Positions 22,586 through 33,711 of a DNA stretch of 41,175 nt are shown here, in pieces. The position numbers were made by a program, and so were the translations under genes. The stretch is from Klebsormidium nitens (lineage: Eukaryota > Streptophyta > Klebsormidiophyceae > Klebsormidiales > Klebsormidiaceae), in the NCBI GenBank assembly GCA_000708835.1, contig DF237663.1, positions 1 through 41,175 of the forward strand. The letters run 5' to 3'. Numbering within the stretch: position 1 is the stretch's first letter; each line of letters starts with the position of its first letter. Below the pieces are notes generated by a model. The model had not been told where the DNA came from. It saw nothing but the letters and a program-made list of their open reading frames with translations, and did no database searches.

Positions 22586-23170
22586 TGCGCAACAGGGGTG
22601 CGGACAGGATTTTGCCTCGAGGCGCTTCTGCGCCCCGGGCCTTTGCCCTGGGGCGCAGGCAGCTTCCCTGGGGCGCACAAAGTAGTACCGGGCCCCAGAA
22701 GCGCCCGGTACACTTAGCTTTTGCTCTATTACGGCCCTAGGAGGCCCTGGGCCCTGGCCCACCTTATACTCCTAATTAGCAGCAACTACATGTGGGACTT
22801 ATCGGATCAATACGCTACTGATACTAGTCTGCTTATGGAAGCAGTAAATGCAGATACGAATTTGAATGTTTTCTTGAATGGCGTGGGGACAGGCAGGATG
22901 ATAATCCGGACGAGTTCTGTAGGGGTAGGCACTTATATAAGATTGTCAAATATTCAGGCAGCACTTATGGCATTGAAACTCGCTCAGATTCTAGACTCTG
23001 TTCAAGATTGAACCAGATTAAGCACCCAATATAGGTAGTCCATGTCCCTGCTTAGGCCCACATTTGCCCGGGGGCGCTTCTGCGCCCCGGCTCTTCGCCC
23101 GAGGGCGCAGGATATTTCCCGGGGGCGCTCTGCGCCCCATTCTGCGCCCCGCCCGCACCCCTGCTGCGCA
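22586..23170. repeat. Pair of GC-rich modules with inverted ends flanking an AT-rich spacer
   Basis: The ends 22586-22603 and 23153-23170 are inverted repeats matching at 17 of 18 bases (TGCGCAACAGGGGTGCGG on the left). Just inside them, 22621-22676 and 23073-23128 are direct repeats that share an exact 18-bp start (GGCGCTTCTGCGCCCCGG) and then diverge. The roughly 330-bp spacer is AT-rich. This could be a decayed mobile element of about 585 bp. Confidence 0.65.
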
Positions 23171-23229
23171 AGCCAATCAGAAACAAGTATTCGCGAATGT
23201 CGCTTGGAGGCGGTGGCTGATTAAAAGCC

Positions 23230-23660
23230 GGTAGATATTCTGAACTTTGATTTCTTATGGCTATAGCTGTATGATTGCACATATGATCGGACATGCGGAT
23301 TATTGGGAATTTGGGCCCTGCATGAAACAATTGTCATGAATGATCGAACGCATATCATTGGATCGACGCGCGCATGCACGTACAATAATGGATCATCCGA
23401 CAGTTTACAATTATACTATGGCCATTATCAGTTTACTACGTACCGGTACCGTCAGGCAATTGCGAAATTCTTTCAAGAATTTCTGTCAGTGGTATCTATC
23501 TAGCTACTAGCTGCATCATTGAATCACGCGATCAGATCGACCGCTTCAATCCGTTCATGATCGCGATCCGGGCTGGCATGATGTAGTATGTGATTATATA
23601 TATAGCTCGTTAAGCTAGAACTCTTTGATAGCGCGAGCCGCAACTTCTGACAGAATTGGC
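23230..23660. repeat. Self-complementary-word island downstream of BIG
   Basis: This AT-richer stretch is crowded with palindromic words: CATATG, GATCGA, GCGCGC, GCATGC, ACGTAC, GTACCGGTAC (23440-23449), GATCGCGATC and ATATATAT. It resembles segments at 2030-2300, 10610-10960 and 40560-41175. There is no coding signal. Confidence 0.5.
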
Positions 23661-23978
23661 AGCATCATTCGCCTCATGTGCTGCTGGCATTAGTAGTCAT
23701 CAATGTAACCAAGCATGGACGTAAACCGGCAACACTGTGATCAATCCCGGGCCGATTGACAAACTGTTCAATGTTTCTTATAGCAAGTACTAAAGGAACA
23801 CATTGGTTAAAGGGCACACATCGGTACAAAAGACTTGAACGCCTTTGAGGAGATGGTATAGTATGATCGCACGCAACTAATTCGTCTATCTTGCACAAAT
23901 CTCAACGGAACCTATTTCAGAATTCCCAATGCAAGTGCTGTACCATCCCAAAAAGCGCAGCTTTGTGAGGCGACTTAT

Positions 23979-26900
23979 CTATATCTTGCCAACCTTTAGG
24001 CCAAGAAGCAAGGGTCCCACTCTTTGAGTGAACAACGTGCTGAGAGCTGCTTGCACGTCTGCACTAGAATGCTCGCAACCCACGAGCTGCGTCAGCAGAG
24101 GGAAGAAGGTTTTCGTCAAGTGCTGCTCAAAGGCGGGTCCTTTCAAAGCCGTGATCGCCTGCAGTGCCGCGACAACCAGCGGGGACCGCGCTGTCAGCTC
24201 CCTTCGCCGCGCCGACCCCAGCGGCACTGCCCAGTGCTGCGGCCGCGCCTTGCCCCCCTCCCCGTCGCCTGCCCCTGCCGCGCTCGCGGTGTTGATGTAC
24301 ATGTGCAGCACCTCCGCGCAGAGGTCCACCAGGCGCGCCTCCACGTGCAGCGGGCCGCCCGCCGTGGCCAGCTGCGGCTGGTCGGCGGGCAGGCGCTGCA
24401 GCAGGGTGAGATACGCGTGGAAGGCCTCGCTCTCCAGGCGCAGCAGCGGCGGGTCCGCCATCTGCGTGAGCGCGCGCAGCTGCTGCAGGCGCGCCCGGCC
24501 GCGCGGGTCGCTGTTCACCTTGTGCGCGTGGCCGGCCATGAGGTACAGCACGTCCAGCAGCGCCAGCGTGTGCGCGGGGGACAGCGCGCCGTGGTGCAGC
24601 GCATACAGCTCCGACACGGCCTGCCAGAGCAGGGGCGAGGCAGGCTCAGGGTACGTGAGACACTATGCAAGGGCGCAGGGCGTCCACATTGCGGCACAAG
24701 TCAAATCACATCATGCTCGCCGACCACACAACCGGATCGACATGAGCACACGGTGCGGACGGCCTGGTGGGGCCGGGCCGAGCAGTGGTTCCTCACCTGC
24801 ACCAGCAGCAGCTGCACCGCCGTTCGGCACCGCAGGTCCGCTATGCTCTGCTGGACCGACCCGATCGCCGCGCCCTCCTCCGCCCCCTGCCCCTCCGCCT
24901 CGTCGGCCGCCCCTGCCTCCTGGGCCCCTGTGCCCCGTCCTTGCGCTTCTGCGCCGCTGGCCCCTGCCCCGCCCTCTCCCGCTGCCTCCCCCTCCCGTCC
25001 GGCCCCATCCTCGCCTAACATCCTCGCTGCGGTGCTTGCCGAATCTTCCACGTCATCGTCATCCAGCGCCTCCCCCCTCTGCTGGCGCAGCGTGGCCTCC
25101 TCCAGGCGGTCCGTCGTGAGCGCGCTCAGGTCGGGCAGCGTGCTGCTGCCAGCGTCGGCCAGCGCCGCCAGCACGGCGTCCCAGTCGGCGGGGGAGAAGA
25201 GCGCGCCCGCGCTGCTGATGAGGCGCACGAAGGCGGCCACCCCAATGGCGGCCAGGCTCTGGTGCGGCCGCTTGATGAAGGCGGTGAGCAGGCCCAGGAT
25301 GCGCGGCAGCAGCGGGTCGACCACCGCGTAGAACTTGACAAACAGGTCCACCACCAGCTGCAGCGCCAGCGTGCACGTCTCGTACAGCCACACGTCCATC
25401 TCCAGCCCCTCGCGCGTGGCGCCCGGCGTCTCGGTCCCGCCCCCCGCGCTGCGGTCGCTGGCCAGGGAGAGGGAGCGCTCGGCGGAGGCACGGCGCACGT
25501 AGTCGAAGATGGGGAAGAGGACGGAGTCGAAGACGCGCTCCCAGAGGGCGGGCGAGAAGAGGTGCCCGTGGTAGCGCAGCGTGTCAAAGAGCACCTCCAG
25601 GCTGCTCTTGCGCACGTCCGGCCGCGGGTCGAACGTCAGCTCGGACAGGCCTGCGGCACACACAGCCACGCACGGCCGAGTGTAAGACCACTGAGGAAAG
25701 CGCCCCTAAATTACAAAGCGCCAGTACACCGGAAAAACTGACAGTACGCAAAGCAACGCCGTCGCCCTCGGGCTTGAAAGCTCAGGTCACTGCAACCGAA
25801 GGTGTTCGAGAGATGTGCGGCTGCCAAGCTTCTTGATAGGAGGGCTGGTTGCCTGTCCCCTCCAGCATGGTGGGTGGCTCGTGGCTGGCGGGGCCGCACC
25901 TGCGAGGAGGGGGAACCAGAAGTAGAGGTGGTCGTCGCGGTCGGTGAAGGGCGCCTGCGGCGGCTCCGCCTTGTGCTCGCCGCCGTCGGCTGCGTCGCGC
26001 TGGTCCACTGGCTGGCCCAGCTCGCCCTCCGCGAGCTTGAGCGCGCAGAAGCGCAGGAACGCGATGGCGTTGAGGGAGACGTCCTTGTTGAAGCGGCTGT
26101 TGGTGAAGGCGATCAGGCAGTTGACGCAGTCCGTGAACGTGCTCGTCTCCGTCTCCGTGATGTACGAAAAGTAGTCGCGCACAATCTTCTCGATCGTCTG
26201 GAACGCCAGCGTCACGATGTTCTTGTGCTCGTCCGCCGCCGCCGTTGTAAACACCTGCACCCGCCGTGTTTCAAGGTCAGCAGGAGACAGCAGCGGACAC
26301 AGCAGTGGGTGGCAATATCCTGGCCATAGAACCGCCTCTGGAACATGTGAAGTATGACTCGCGTGCTTTGCCTTGTATCTCGTCGTGCTTCCATCCCACT
26401 CATCAGTAAGCTTGACCGATGTGGATAGACAAGGCGTTGAGGTGGTCCCTTCCTGAGGCGTCGCCTCTTCCTCCTAGACAACAACCATAGTCAGACCGAG
26501 TAGGCTTCCGGTTTTCCCTGATCCGCAGCCGCTTTGTGTGCACGGCTGGCGGGTGGTGCGCGGGGCTCACCATGAACATGACCTTCCAGCCGGACTTGAC
26601 GTTGCCGACACGCGCGAGCACCATCTGGGACATGCAGCGGATGATGAGCTCGCGGATCTCGACGGAGTTGCTCTTGCGCATGATGACCACGAAGGGCTTG
26701 AGGAAGTCGTTCTGGAAGTTGTAGTTGGCCAGCTCGTCGCGCTCCAGGAACTTCATGGCCAGCTGCCGCAGGCTGTCCACCGCGTACATTGCCACCGTCA
26801 GGTTCTCCGCGCACCCCACCGTCACGAAGTAGTCGCTCAGCTCCGCCCAGATGCGGCTCCACACTAGCCGGATGCGGCTCATGTTGAAGTGCCTGCGCGA

Positions 26901-29900
26901 GCAAAAGCGGCCGCACATCTTCACGCAGGGCGCGGGGGCAGCAGGAAGCAATAAACGCATGGAAACGGCCTCGCTGCGGACAACAAGCTGCCGACGAGTC
27001 CACGCTCGCCCACTAGGCGGCACTGTGCAAGGAACGACGATAGCACTGATGAGGCAACTGAAGGCAACAGCCTCAAGCCCTTCTTCCGGATTGTCCACTG
27101 GGTTAATCTCTGCAGCGAGTAGAAGCACAATTTTGAGAAGGTAGTCTTGAAGGAGCGCGGGCGAGTGCGAAGGTCCTCACGAGATCTCGACGATTTTGGT
27201 GAGGGAGAAGATGCGCGGCTCGGCGGGGGAGCGCAGCTCGTCCAGGGAGACCTTGATGATGGCCTTCACGAACTCCACGATGGCCTCGCTGTTGAGGCGC
27301 TCGCTAGAGGTGAAGATCCGGTTGATCTCCGTGCTGTCGATCTGCTCCAGCAGGCCCAGGTTCGACACCAGCGTCGCAATCTGTTCGCTAGTCACGGGGC
27401 CCGCCGCGTTGCCGCCCACGCCCGCGCTGTCGTAGCTCCCGCGCTTGATGGCCCCGCTCTGGATCGCCTCCGCGGGCAGGTGCGAGCGGCGGCTGCCCTT
27501 GGCGCTGCCGCGCGCCTTCTTGGCGTCGGGGCGCGCGCCCGCAAACAGCGCGGCGTCCGTCATGACGCCCTCGCCGATCTGGTGCAGGTGCTCGAACCGG
27601 CTGATGCACGTCAGCACGTGCTCCCACGCGTCCGCCAAGTGGTTGCCGTCCTCCTCTGCCACCGACATCAGCGTCTGCCAGCAACACAGCGCAGGCAAGG
27701 GTGAGGCCGAGGGGCTGAGCACGCCGAGGAGACGCGGTGGTGCCGCCAAAAACAGCCGAAATGCAACGAAGGGGCATCGGGAGGAGAAAACGAAGCAGCC
27801 AAAGACATCTGCGACGGGACAGCGTGGGGGCAGACCAAGGGGGCCTCGTGCAGGGCATCGCGCACCTTGATGGCGTCTATGTTCTTCTGCTTGATGTCAG
27901 CCGCAGAGTGCAGCGAGGTGAACTTGGCGAGGGAGGTGATGTAGGCGTCGCGGATGGTCTCCATCTGCATCACGGCGGCCACGTGGATGGCGTGGCGGAA
28001 GCCCTCGAGGCACTGGTACGTCACCACCGCGTCGTCGCTCTTGTCGAGCGGCACGCTGAAGGCCGCCAGCATGGGCGCCCACACGACCTCCACCATCGGG
28101 CGCACGATTTCCACGTCGCTCGCGGCGTTGAACAGCGTGCCGCCCTTGCCCGTGCCCTGCTTGAACATGTCCTGCATGTGCCGGATGATGTCCTCGCTCG
28201 TGTCCGCCGACACGTCGCGCTTGCGCCGCGGCAGCACCAGCTGCAAAATGGCCTCCAGCCCGCCCTGCGGCTTGGCAGCCGCCACTGCCGCCGCCCGGGC
28301 CCCCGCTGCGCCGTCACTCTTCATCTTGATCTCGTTCTTCACGATACGGTCGTACAGCGCGCCCAGGAACTCCTCGGGCAGGTCGCCATTCTCGTCGATG
28401 CCGCGGTTGTTGCGGATGAACTGCGCCTTCGACATCTGCGACCCACCAACACTCACAAAGTCAGACCACAAGCTCCTACCGATCATGAAATATCGTCCCT
28501 ACGAGCCAGACACACCGTTTATACATCAAAATGCTTATGCTCCTAATTCTCACTTTTCTTTGCGATTCAATCTGAAGAAATTTACTCCTTCGCTATGCCA
28601 GCATTCACTTTTTTAGCTTCCATCAACGCGAGGCATGGTTGCACTGAAGGTTTGGAGCGCAGGGCTGACCTTCTGCTTGACCATGGGGTTGTGTGCGTCG
28701 GTGTTGAGCATGATGACGGAGTAGGCCAGCACGTAGGCCGTGTCGGCGCTTGAGAACGACTTGGGGTTGCACTTGCAGTAGCGCTGCGCAAACTTCTCCA
28801 TCAGCCGATCGATCTTCTGCGCCTCCCCCGGCAGCCGGAAGCCGCTGAGGAACAGCCGGATGGCGTTGTCGAACTCGATGCCGGCAAAGTCGTGCGCGTC
28901 GACGTAGGCGTGCATGACCTTGAGGCAGGTGTCGTCGCGCTCGCCCAGGTACTCGCCCACCATCACCTTGTCCAGCCCACGCCCCTCGCGCAAAAACGCA
29001 GCAATCTCCTCGGGGGTGCCCCCCAGCTTGCCATTGCGAACCAGGAACTCGATACCCTTCTTGGGTTTCTTGTTGAACAGAGCAATGCCCTCCTGTAGCC
29101 AGACGGCGCAAAATCAGCCCAGGGTGGCGAGGCACGTACAACTGAGTCCTTTGTGTCGTTTTTTGTTCAGTTGACGAGTGCATGAGCGGTGTTCGACTGT
29201 TACAAAACCAAATCGTACACATTTGAAGAAACCCCACAACAGCGCGCTCGTTCCAAAGGACAAGGGAGTTCCTCCTGTCTGCCAGCGGCACACCTCGCGA
29301 CCACCTTTGACATGCCGGACACCATCCGAGGCCCACCTGCAGTTCGATCTTGTAGGCCCTGCGCTGCTCGAAGTGCACCGCCTCCGAGACCTCGCTCCCT
29401 GCCCCGTCCAGGTGGTCCCCGCCGCCGTCCGACCCCAGGTGGTCGCCCTCCTCTTTCTCCTGTGCAGCCGACACGGCGACGGCCCGCCCATGCGCGGCAA
29501 TCTGGATGAGGTTCAGCTGCTTGTTGGTCCAGCTGCCCATGGAGCGCAGCACGCCGACGAGGCACTTGACGGCCGCCAGCCGCAGCGCGCCGTCCTGCTT
29601 CGGCTCCAGCGTCGTCTCCACGCTGGGAGGGACGCCCTGCGCCGTCTTGAGCAGCCCGTTCACCGTTCTGCAGCCACACGACGGCGTCAGGGACAAAATG
29701 AGATCGCGATACGACTGCTGCGAAAATGAGGAGAAAGGATCTCCAAAGAAGCGACGGCGGAGGAATGACAAGGGAAGCACTTGATGAAGTAAAGAACAGG
29801 CTGCAGGCGTGCACAGAAGGGCCCCTTACTGTGGACGGATGGAAGTCGCGTCATGATGCCTGACCTCTCAAAGATGTTGGACGAATCGAGGTCGCAGTCG

Positions 29901-32243
29901 TAGTTGACAAAGACGTCCACCAGGATCTGGGGGTCCACGCAGAGCTTCTCCAGGAAGCGCATCACGATCATCTTCTGGGCGTAGTTGGGCTGCGCCACGT
30001 TCTCCAGCACGCGCAGCACGATCATGGGGAAGAACACCCCGATCTCCGCCTTGAGCCCCGCACGGAAGCGCGCCACCAGGCTCATGAAGATGGAGCACGA
30101 CAGCTGGAACACGCTCAGGAGCGACGACGCGCTGTTCTTGAGCAGCGACAGGCAGAGGTACTGCTTGATCGCGCCAACAAACCTGCGGAGAAGCAGCCCT
30201 ACAGTAAGAAACATTGGTAGAAAGGCTGACCAGCATAGCAGAAGAGTGACTGATATGGATGCATTCATATTGGTGATGCAAAGCAATCAGTTGAGCCCAG
30301 TTGTGCATGACTTGAGAAGCAGTGTTTTCTAACTCTCGACCAAGCACAACCAGCTGAAAGCTCTCTTAACCCAGATTACGCTGGAACCCTCAAATGCTCA
30401 CGGAAAGCAGACGGGACAGAAGTTAGATTCTGCGAACCTTCAAAAACGACTGAGGCAACATAGAAAGAGAAGGGCCACTGCTTTCCCACTAGATCACCCT
30501 ACGGCAATCAAGGCTCAGGTTTTAACTGCCGGACTTCTTGATGAGGCAGCCAGCGGGCGGGTGGCAGGTCACTCACCTCTCATTGGTGCGGAAGATGGCT
30601 CCCGCGTTCTCCAGCAAGATCTTAAGCAGCTCCAGCGCCACGATCTTGCCGCGCACCGCAAACGGGTCAATGACCCCCTCCTGAGGGGGGGCCTTCATGG
30701 ACAGCTTGCACAGCGCCCGGAACACCAGGAACGCATCGCGGCGCAGCGAGTTGGTGTTGGCGGACACGCCCTCCTCCAGCTCATCGCCCACGTCCTGGCC
30801 AAGGCCCCCCTTCTGGCTGGCCTTCTTGGCAATCTCCTTCTGCAGGTTCACCTCCCACGACTTGGCGTCCAGCAGCGCCGCATCCTTCACTCCCTCCTCG
30901 TCCACCGGGCTGCTCTGCGGGATGGTGTCAAATGCGCCGTCATGCCGGTGCGACCCCGACAGCTGCGTCACAGGGGCGGTCCAGGCCTCCCCAATCTCCT
31001 GGACCACCTTGTTGATGAAGCCCTGGACAAACAGCATGGACGTCTGGTCGGTGGTCGACCGCTCTGCCGGCTCCATAAGGTCCGCCACCACAATGGGGGT
31101 CACCGCAACCTGGGAGGTGTCTGCCTCCATACGCCGGAAGACGAGGACGAGCATCTGCGTGAGCGCGGCCTTCGCCGTCGTCTGATTCACCACCGCCTTG
31201 CTCCCCAGGAAGATGTTGTAGCAGGTGCGCACAATCTTGAGCAGCGTCTCCCCGTGCACGTGCACGCTCTGGCTGGTGACGCCCGTGAGCAGCGCGCGCA
31301 GCACCAGCAGCTCCACCGTCTCGTCCGCAATGTCGTAGCAGCGGCACACGCCGTCAAACACCTCCTGCAGCAGCTTGGTGTCGGGTGTGGTCCCAATGTC
31401 CACCTCCCCGCGCAGGTGCCCGTGCGCCACCAGCTTCTGCACCAGGTCCAGCACCGGCTCAACAATTTTCACGCTCGAAGTCTCGCATGCCAGCTGCAAC
31501 GGCCGCAAGATCAGCTCTGCGTCGCCATGGCTCACGGGGGTGTCGCCATCAAAGAGGATGGGCCGGGCAGGGATTCCCCAGGCAAAGTCTGACTCCTTCC
31601 CGGAACCACTGCTGAACTGCTGCGTGAAATCAGGCGACTGCACAGCTGGCTTAGCTTCTTCGACTGCTGCTGCCGACTCTGAGCGCGCCAGAGACGCCTT
31701 AACAGATGCATTCTGTTCTGCGTGCTCTTCCTGAGCAGACCCATTCTCAGCTGCTGACTCTGCGCCAGTCCCCGCGCCAGCCTCCCCTCCAGCTTCCTGC
31801 TCAGGGTTGGCTGTTGTGGCACCAATCTCTGGGGCTCCTGTACTGCTCAACGCCTGGCTTTCCTCGCTGGCTGAGGAAGCAGCCTGGACGTCCGCTGTTC
31901 CTTCACCCGCTAGATTCTCACTGGGACCCCTAATTGTGGAATCCTCCTCTGACCCATTCTCTTTCGCAGATCTTAGTGTTTCAGGCGGCACTCCTGCATC
32001 TCCCGTCCGTTCTGAGGGCTGATCTGCTGCTTGCTCGACTTTTTCCCGTTTGAAGGTAGAAGGGGACGGCAGAGGGGGTAGCTTCTCAGGGGCCTTGGTG
32101 AAGTGATCAATGACGCTCTTGCATTCTGTTATAAGGCGCTGATGCTTTCTCCAGGAGGCTGCCTTCACAACCTTCTCCAAGGCAGGGACTACGAGCCGCC
32201 CTAACCGAGACATTGGGGCCTGGGACTGCACCTTCGACGCCAT
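23979..32243 (-). CDS. BIG: BIG-type Sec7-domain ARF guanine nucleotide exchange factor (brefeldin A-inhibited GEF family)
   Basis: Ten exons in reading order: 30577-32243, 29865-30182, 29337-29667, 28670-29092, 27866-28435, 27181-27674, 26571-26892, 25900-26254, 24797-25650, 23979-24620. They join in phase to 1991 aa. The family activates ARF GTPases at the trans-Golgi network/early endosome for secretion and recycling. N-terminal DCB segments: residues 1-50 ([14 protein letters not shown]) and from about 234. HUS: about 560-660, with [15 protein letters not shown]. Sec7: about 765-965, with the catalytic glutamate in YLGER at E823 and [19 protein letters not shown] downstream. Conserved HDS helical repeats follow Sec7 ([45 protein letters not shown]). 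Plant BIGs are about 1700-1800 aa; the extra length comes mainly from a low-complexity Ala/Glu/Ser insert (about 51-233) inside the DCB. The ATG at 32243-32241 (GCAGCATGGCG) is chosen because the frame further upstream starts only at TTG. Divergent from the kinesin gene. Confidence 0.95.
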
Positions 32244-32703
32244 GCTGCCAGCGTGTAGAACAGCTCGCACAGATTGGAGGTCCCCCAATCCTCCCTGTTT
32301 CTGTGAAGAAACCTGATTGAGTCAATCCTCGGGTCCAAAATCGCAGGAATTCAAAGAACTACTGGATATGTGTGGTATTCAATCTGCGCAGCTGTAGGAT
32401 CAACCTTAGCACCGCTTTGCATTGACCCATCATAAGGATATTTCCTGCTGCAGTCCTGACACTTTTATCCTGGACGACCTTTGCCCCAACCTGACCACTG
32501 CGGTTCAAGCATTCTTTGCGGCTGCACTCTCCTCAGCCCCCCAAAGCCATGCTCATCATCACGATTCACGATGTAGCGCTTGCATTGGTATGAGCGTCAG
32601 AGCGAGCTGTGCATGACGGGCAGCCTGTGTACCTAGATCCGCCAACTAGAGCGGTGGTGACTCTGATTTCACTTGCAGACGAGATGTCGGAGTCCACTCC
32701 TTT

Positions 32704-32977
32704 CCGGTACGTACCGGTACCCGCTCAGTGGCAGACTCAGGTACGTGGGTACCTACTAGGTACGGTCGTACTACCTGCCGATACCGGTATAGCAAAGCTT
32801 GGTTGACCCGAGGGAAGTTCTCCCGCCCGATGATGGCGAGCGGCGCCGACTTGATCAAGTTTGACATCAACAGCCCCGGGCAGGCCGCTTGGCCTGGTGC
32901 GACCCAGGGGAACGCATTAATGCACTCGGTACCTACCGGGGCACGGCGGTACACCATAGTATGGTAGATACCGGTAT
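32704..32977. repeat. Palindrome cluster built on GTACCGGTAC-like words
   Basis: Exact palindromes: CCGGTACGTACCGG (32704-32717), ATACCGGTAT (32781-32790 and again 32968-32977), and ACCATA-G-TATGGT (32953-32965). Further GGTACC and GTAC words lie between. Similar words occur at 22266-22334, 22685-22711 and 23440-23449, suggesting a dispersed repeat family or a common compositional bias. Confidence 0.75.
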
Positions 32978-33287
32978 TCGCGGTGCCCATTTCAACGTCT
33001 CATTGGGATTGTCAGATTTTTGAGCCAATGGCAAATCAAAGGATTTTGTGTGCAGTGTGAAATCTTGTGAAGCATGGATCCTTGACTGGGAGAGACCAAG
33101 GTCCAAGACTCGAACTCCGAGTCGAAGTATGGACGTGGCGAGTGACCCAGGTCCACAGGGCCTCGAACAGGTCGCCAATGTTCGTATCATTATGGTGGTT
33201 CTGTAGGAGGTGCTCAATACCCACTGCATGCGCTCTGGGCGTCCCATGTGAGCTCTAGGGATTACTGTCCTAAAGGTACCTAGGCCC

Positions 33288-33295
33288 TAGGGTTT
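33288..33295 (-). promoter_or_regulatory. Telo-box-like motif (AAACCCTA on the minus strand)
   Basis: The plus strand reads TAGGGTTT, i.e. AAACCCTA in reverse, about 420 bp upstream of the kinesin start. In plants this motif is common in promoters of growth- and translation-related genes. A single 8-bp match is weak evidence, and the same octamer occurs elsewhere in the window (for example 22049-22056). Confidence 0.25.
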
Positions 33296-33711
33296 CAGAT
33301 GTCAGGCGCATTGGCGGCTTGTCGAGAAATCAGTAAGAAATGGCCTCCAAGTTGCGGTGCTAGCGTGTTCCTGGTCATTCTGCTGCATCCCGTCCTCATC
33401 AGCCTGGCGAGAGGGATCTTAGCCTGCTAGAATTTGGTTCCAGATCTCAACGTTGTCTGAGGATTTAAAGCGCGGGATTTGAAGCATGGCCATAGATGCA
33501 CCATTCTGCTCCAGCCGGTTCAGATAGGGCTGCCAAAGCTGTTCAAGTGGGGTCTCTGCTAGAATGTTTGGGCTCACCTTTTAGCTTGTAGGACCTGAAC
33601 ACAAAGCGTCTTGCATACAGGTGCAGAAGACAATTGACCCTCATGATGGTAAAATAGACTGACAAGGCAGTATTTTGAGCTAGCTATCAAGAGTCGTCTG
33701 AACAGCCGGCC

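Larger units (their letters stand above)
20673..23978. other. Repeat-rich intergenic region between importin 5' end and BIG 3' end
   Basis: This 3.3-kb gap holds no gene I can support. Its right part must include the BIG 3' UTR and its left part the importin promoter and 5' UTR. It contains three consecutive inverted-repeat units (21000-21957), a cluster of perfect palindromes (22266-22431), two GC-rich modules flanking an AT-rich segment (22586-23170), and an island of self-complementary words (about 23230-23660). A 74-codon ATG frame at 22790-23011 lies between the GC-rich modules but matches nothing I recognise. Confidence 0.7.
32244..33711. promoter_or_regulatory. Shared divergent 5' region of BIG and the KIN-7 kinesin
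   Basis: This 1.47-kb region lies between two start codons that point apart, so it must contain both promoters and leaders. I see no clear TATA box. The middle (32704-32977) holds several perfect GTACCGG-type palindromes. A telo-box-like TAGGGTTT lies at 33288-33295. There is no AACGG core of the plant M-phase (MSA) element in the 700 bp before the kinesin. Confidence 0.55.

Noticed and set aside
24024-25331. 435-codon plus-strand frame opposite BIG exons
   Set aside because: It is the GC-rich antisense shadow of BIG exons 9 and 10, rich in Arg, Ser and Pro with no domain.
33470-33478. E2F-like GCGCGGGAT upstream of the kinesin
   Set aside because: It differs from the plant E2F consensus by at least one core base and stands alone.
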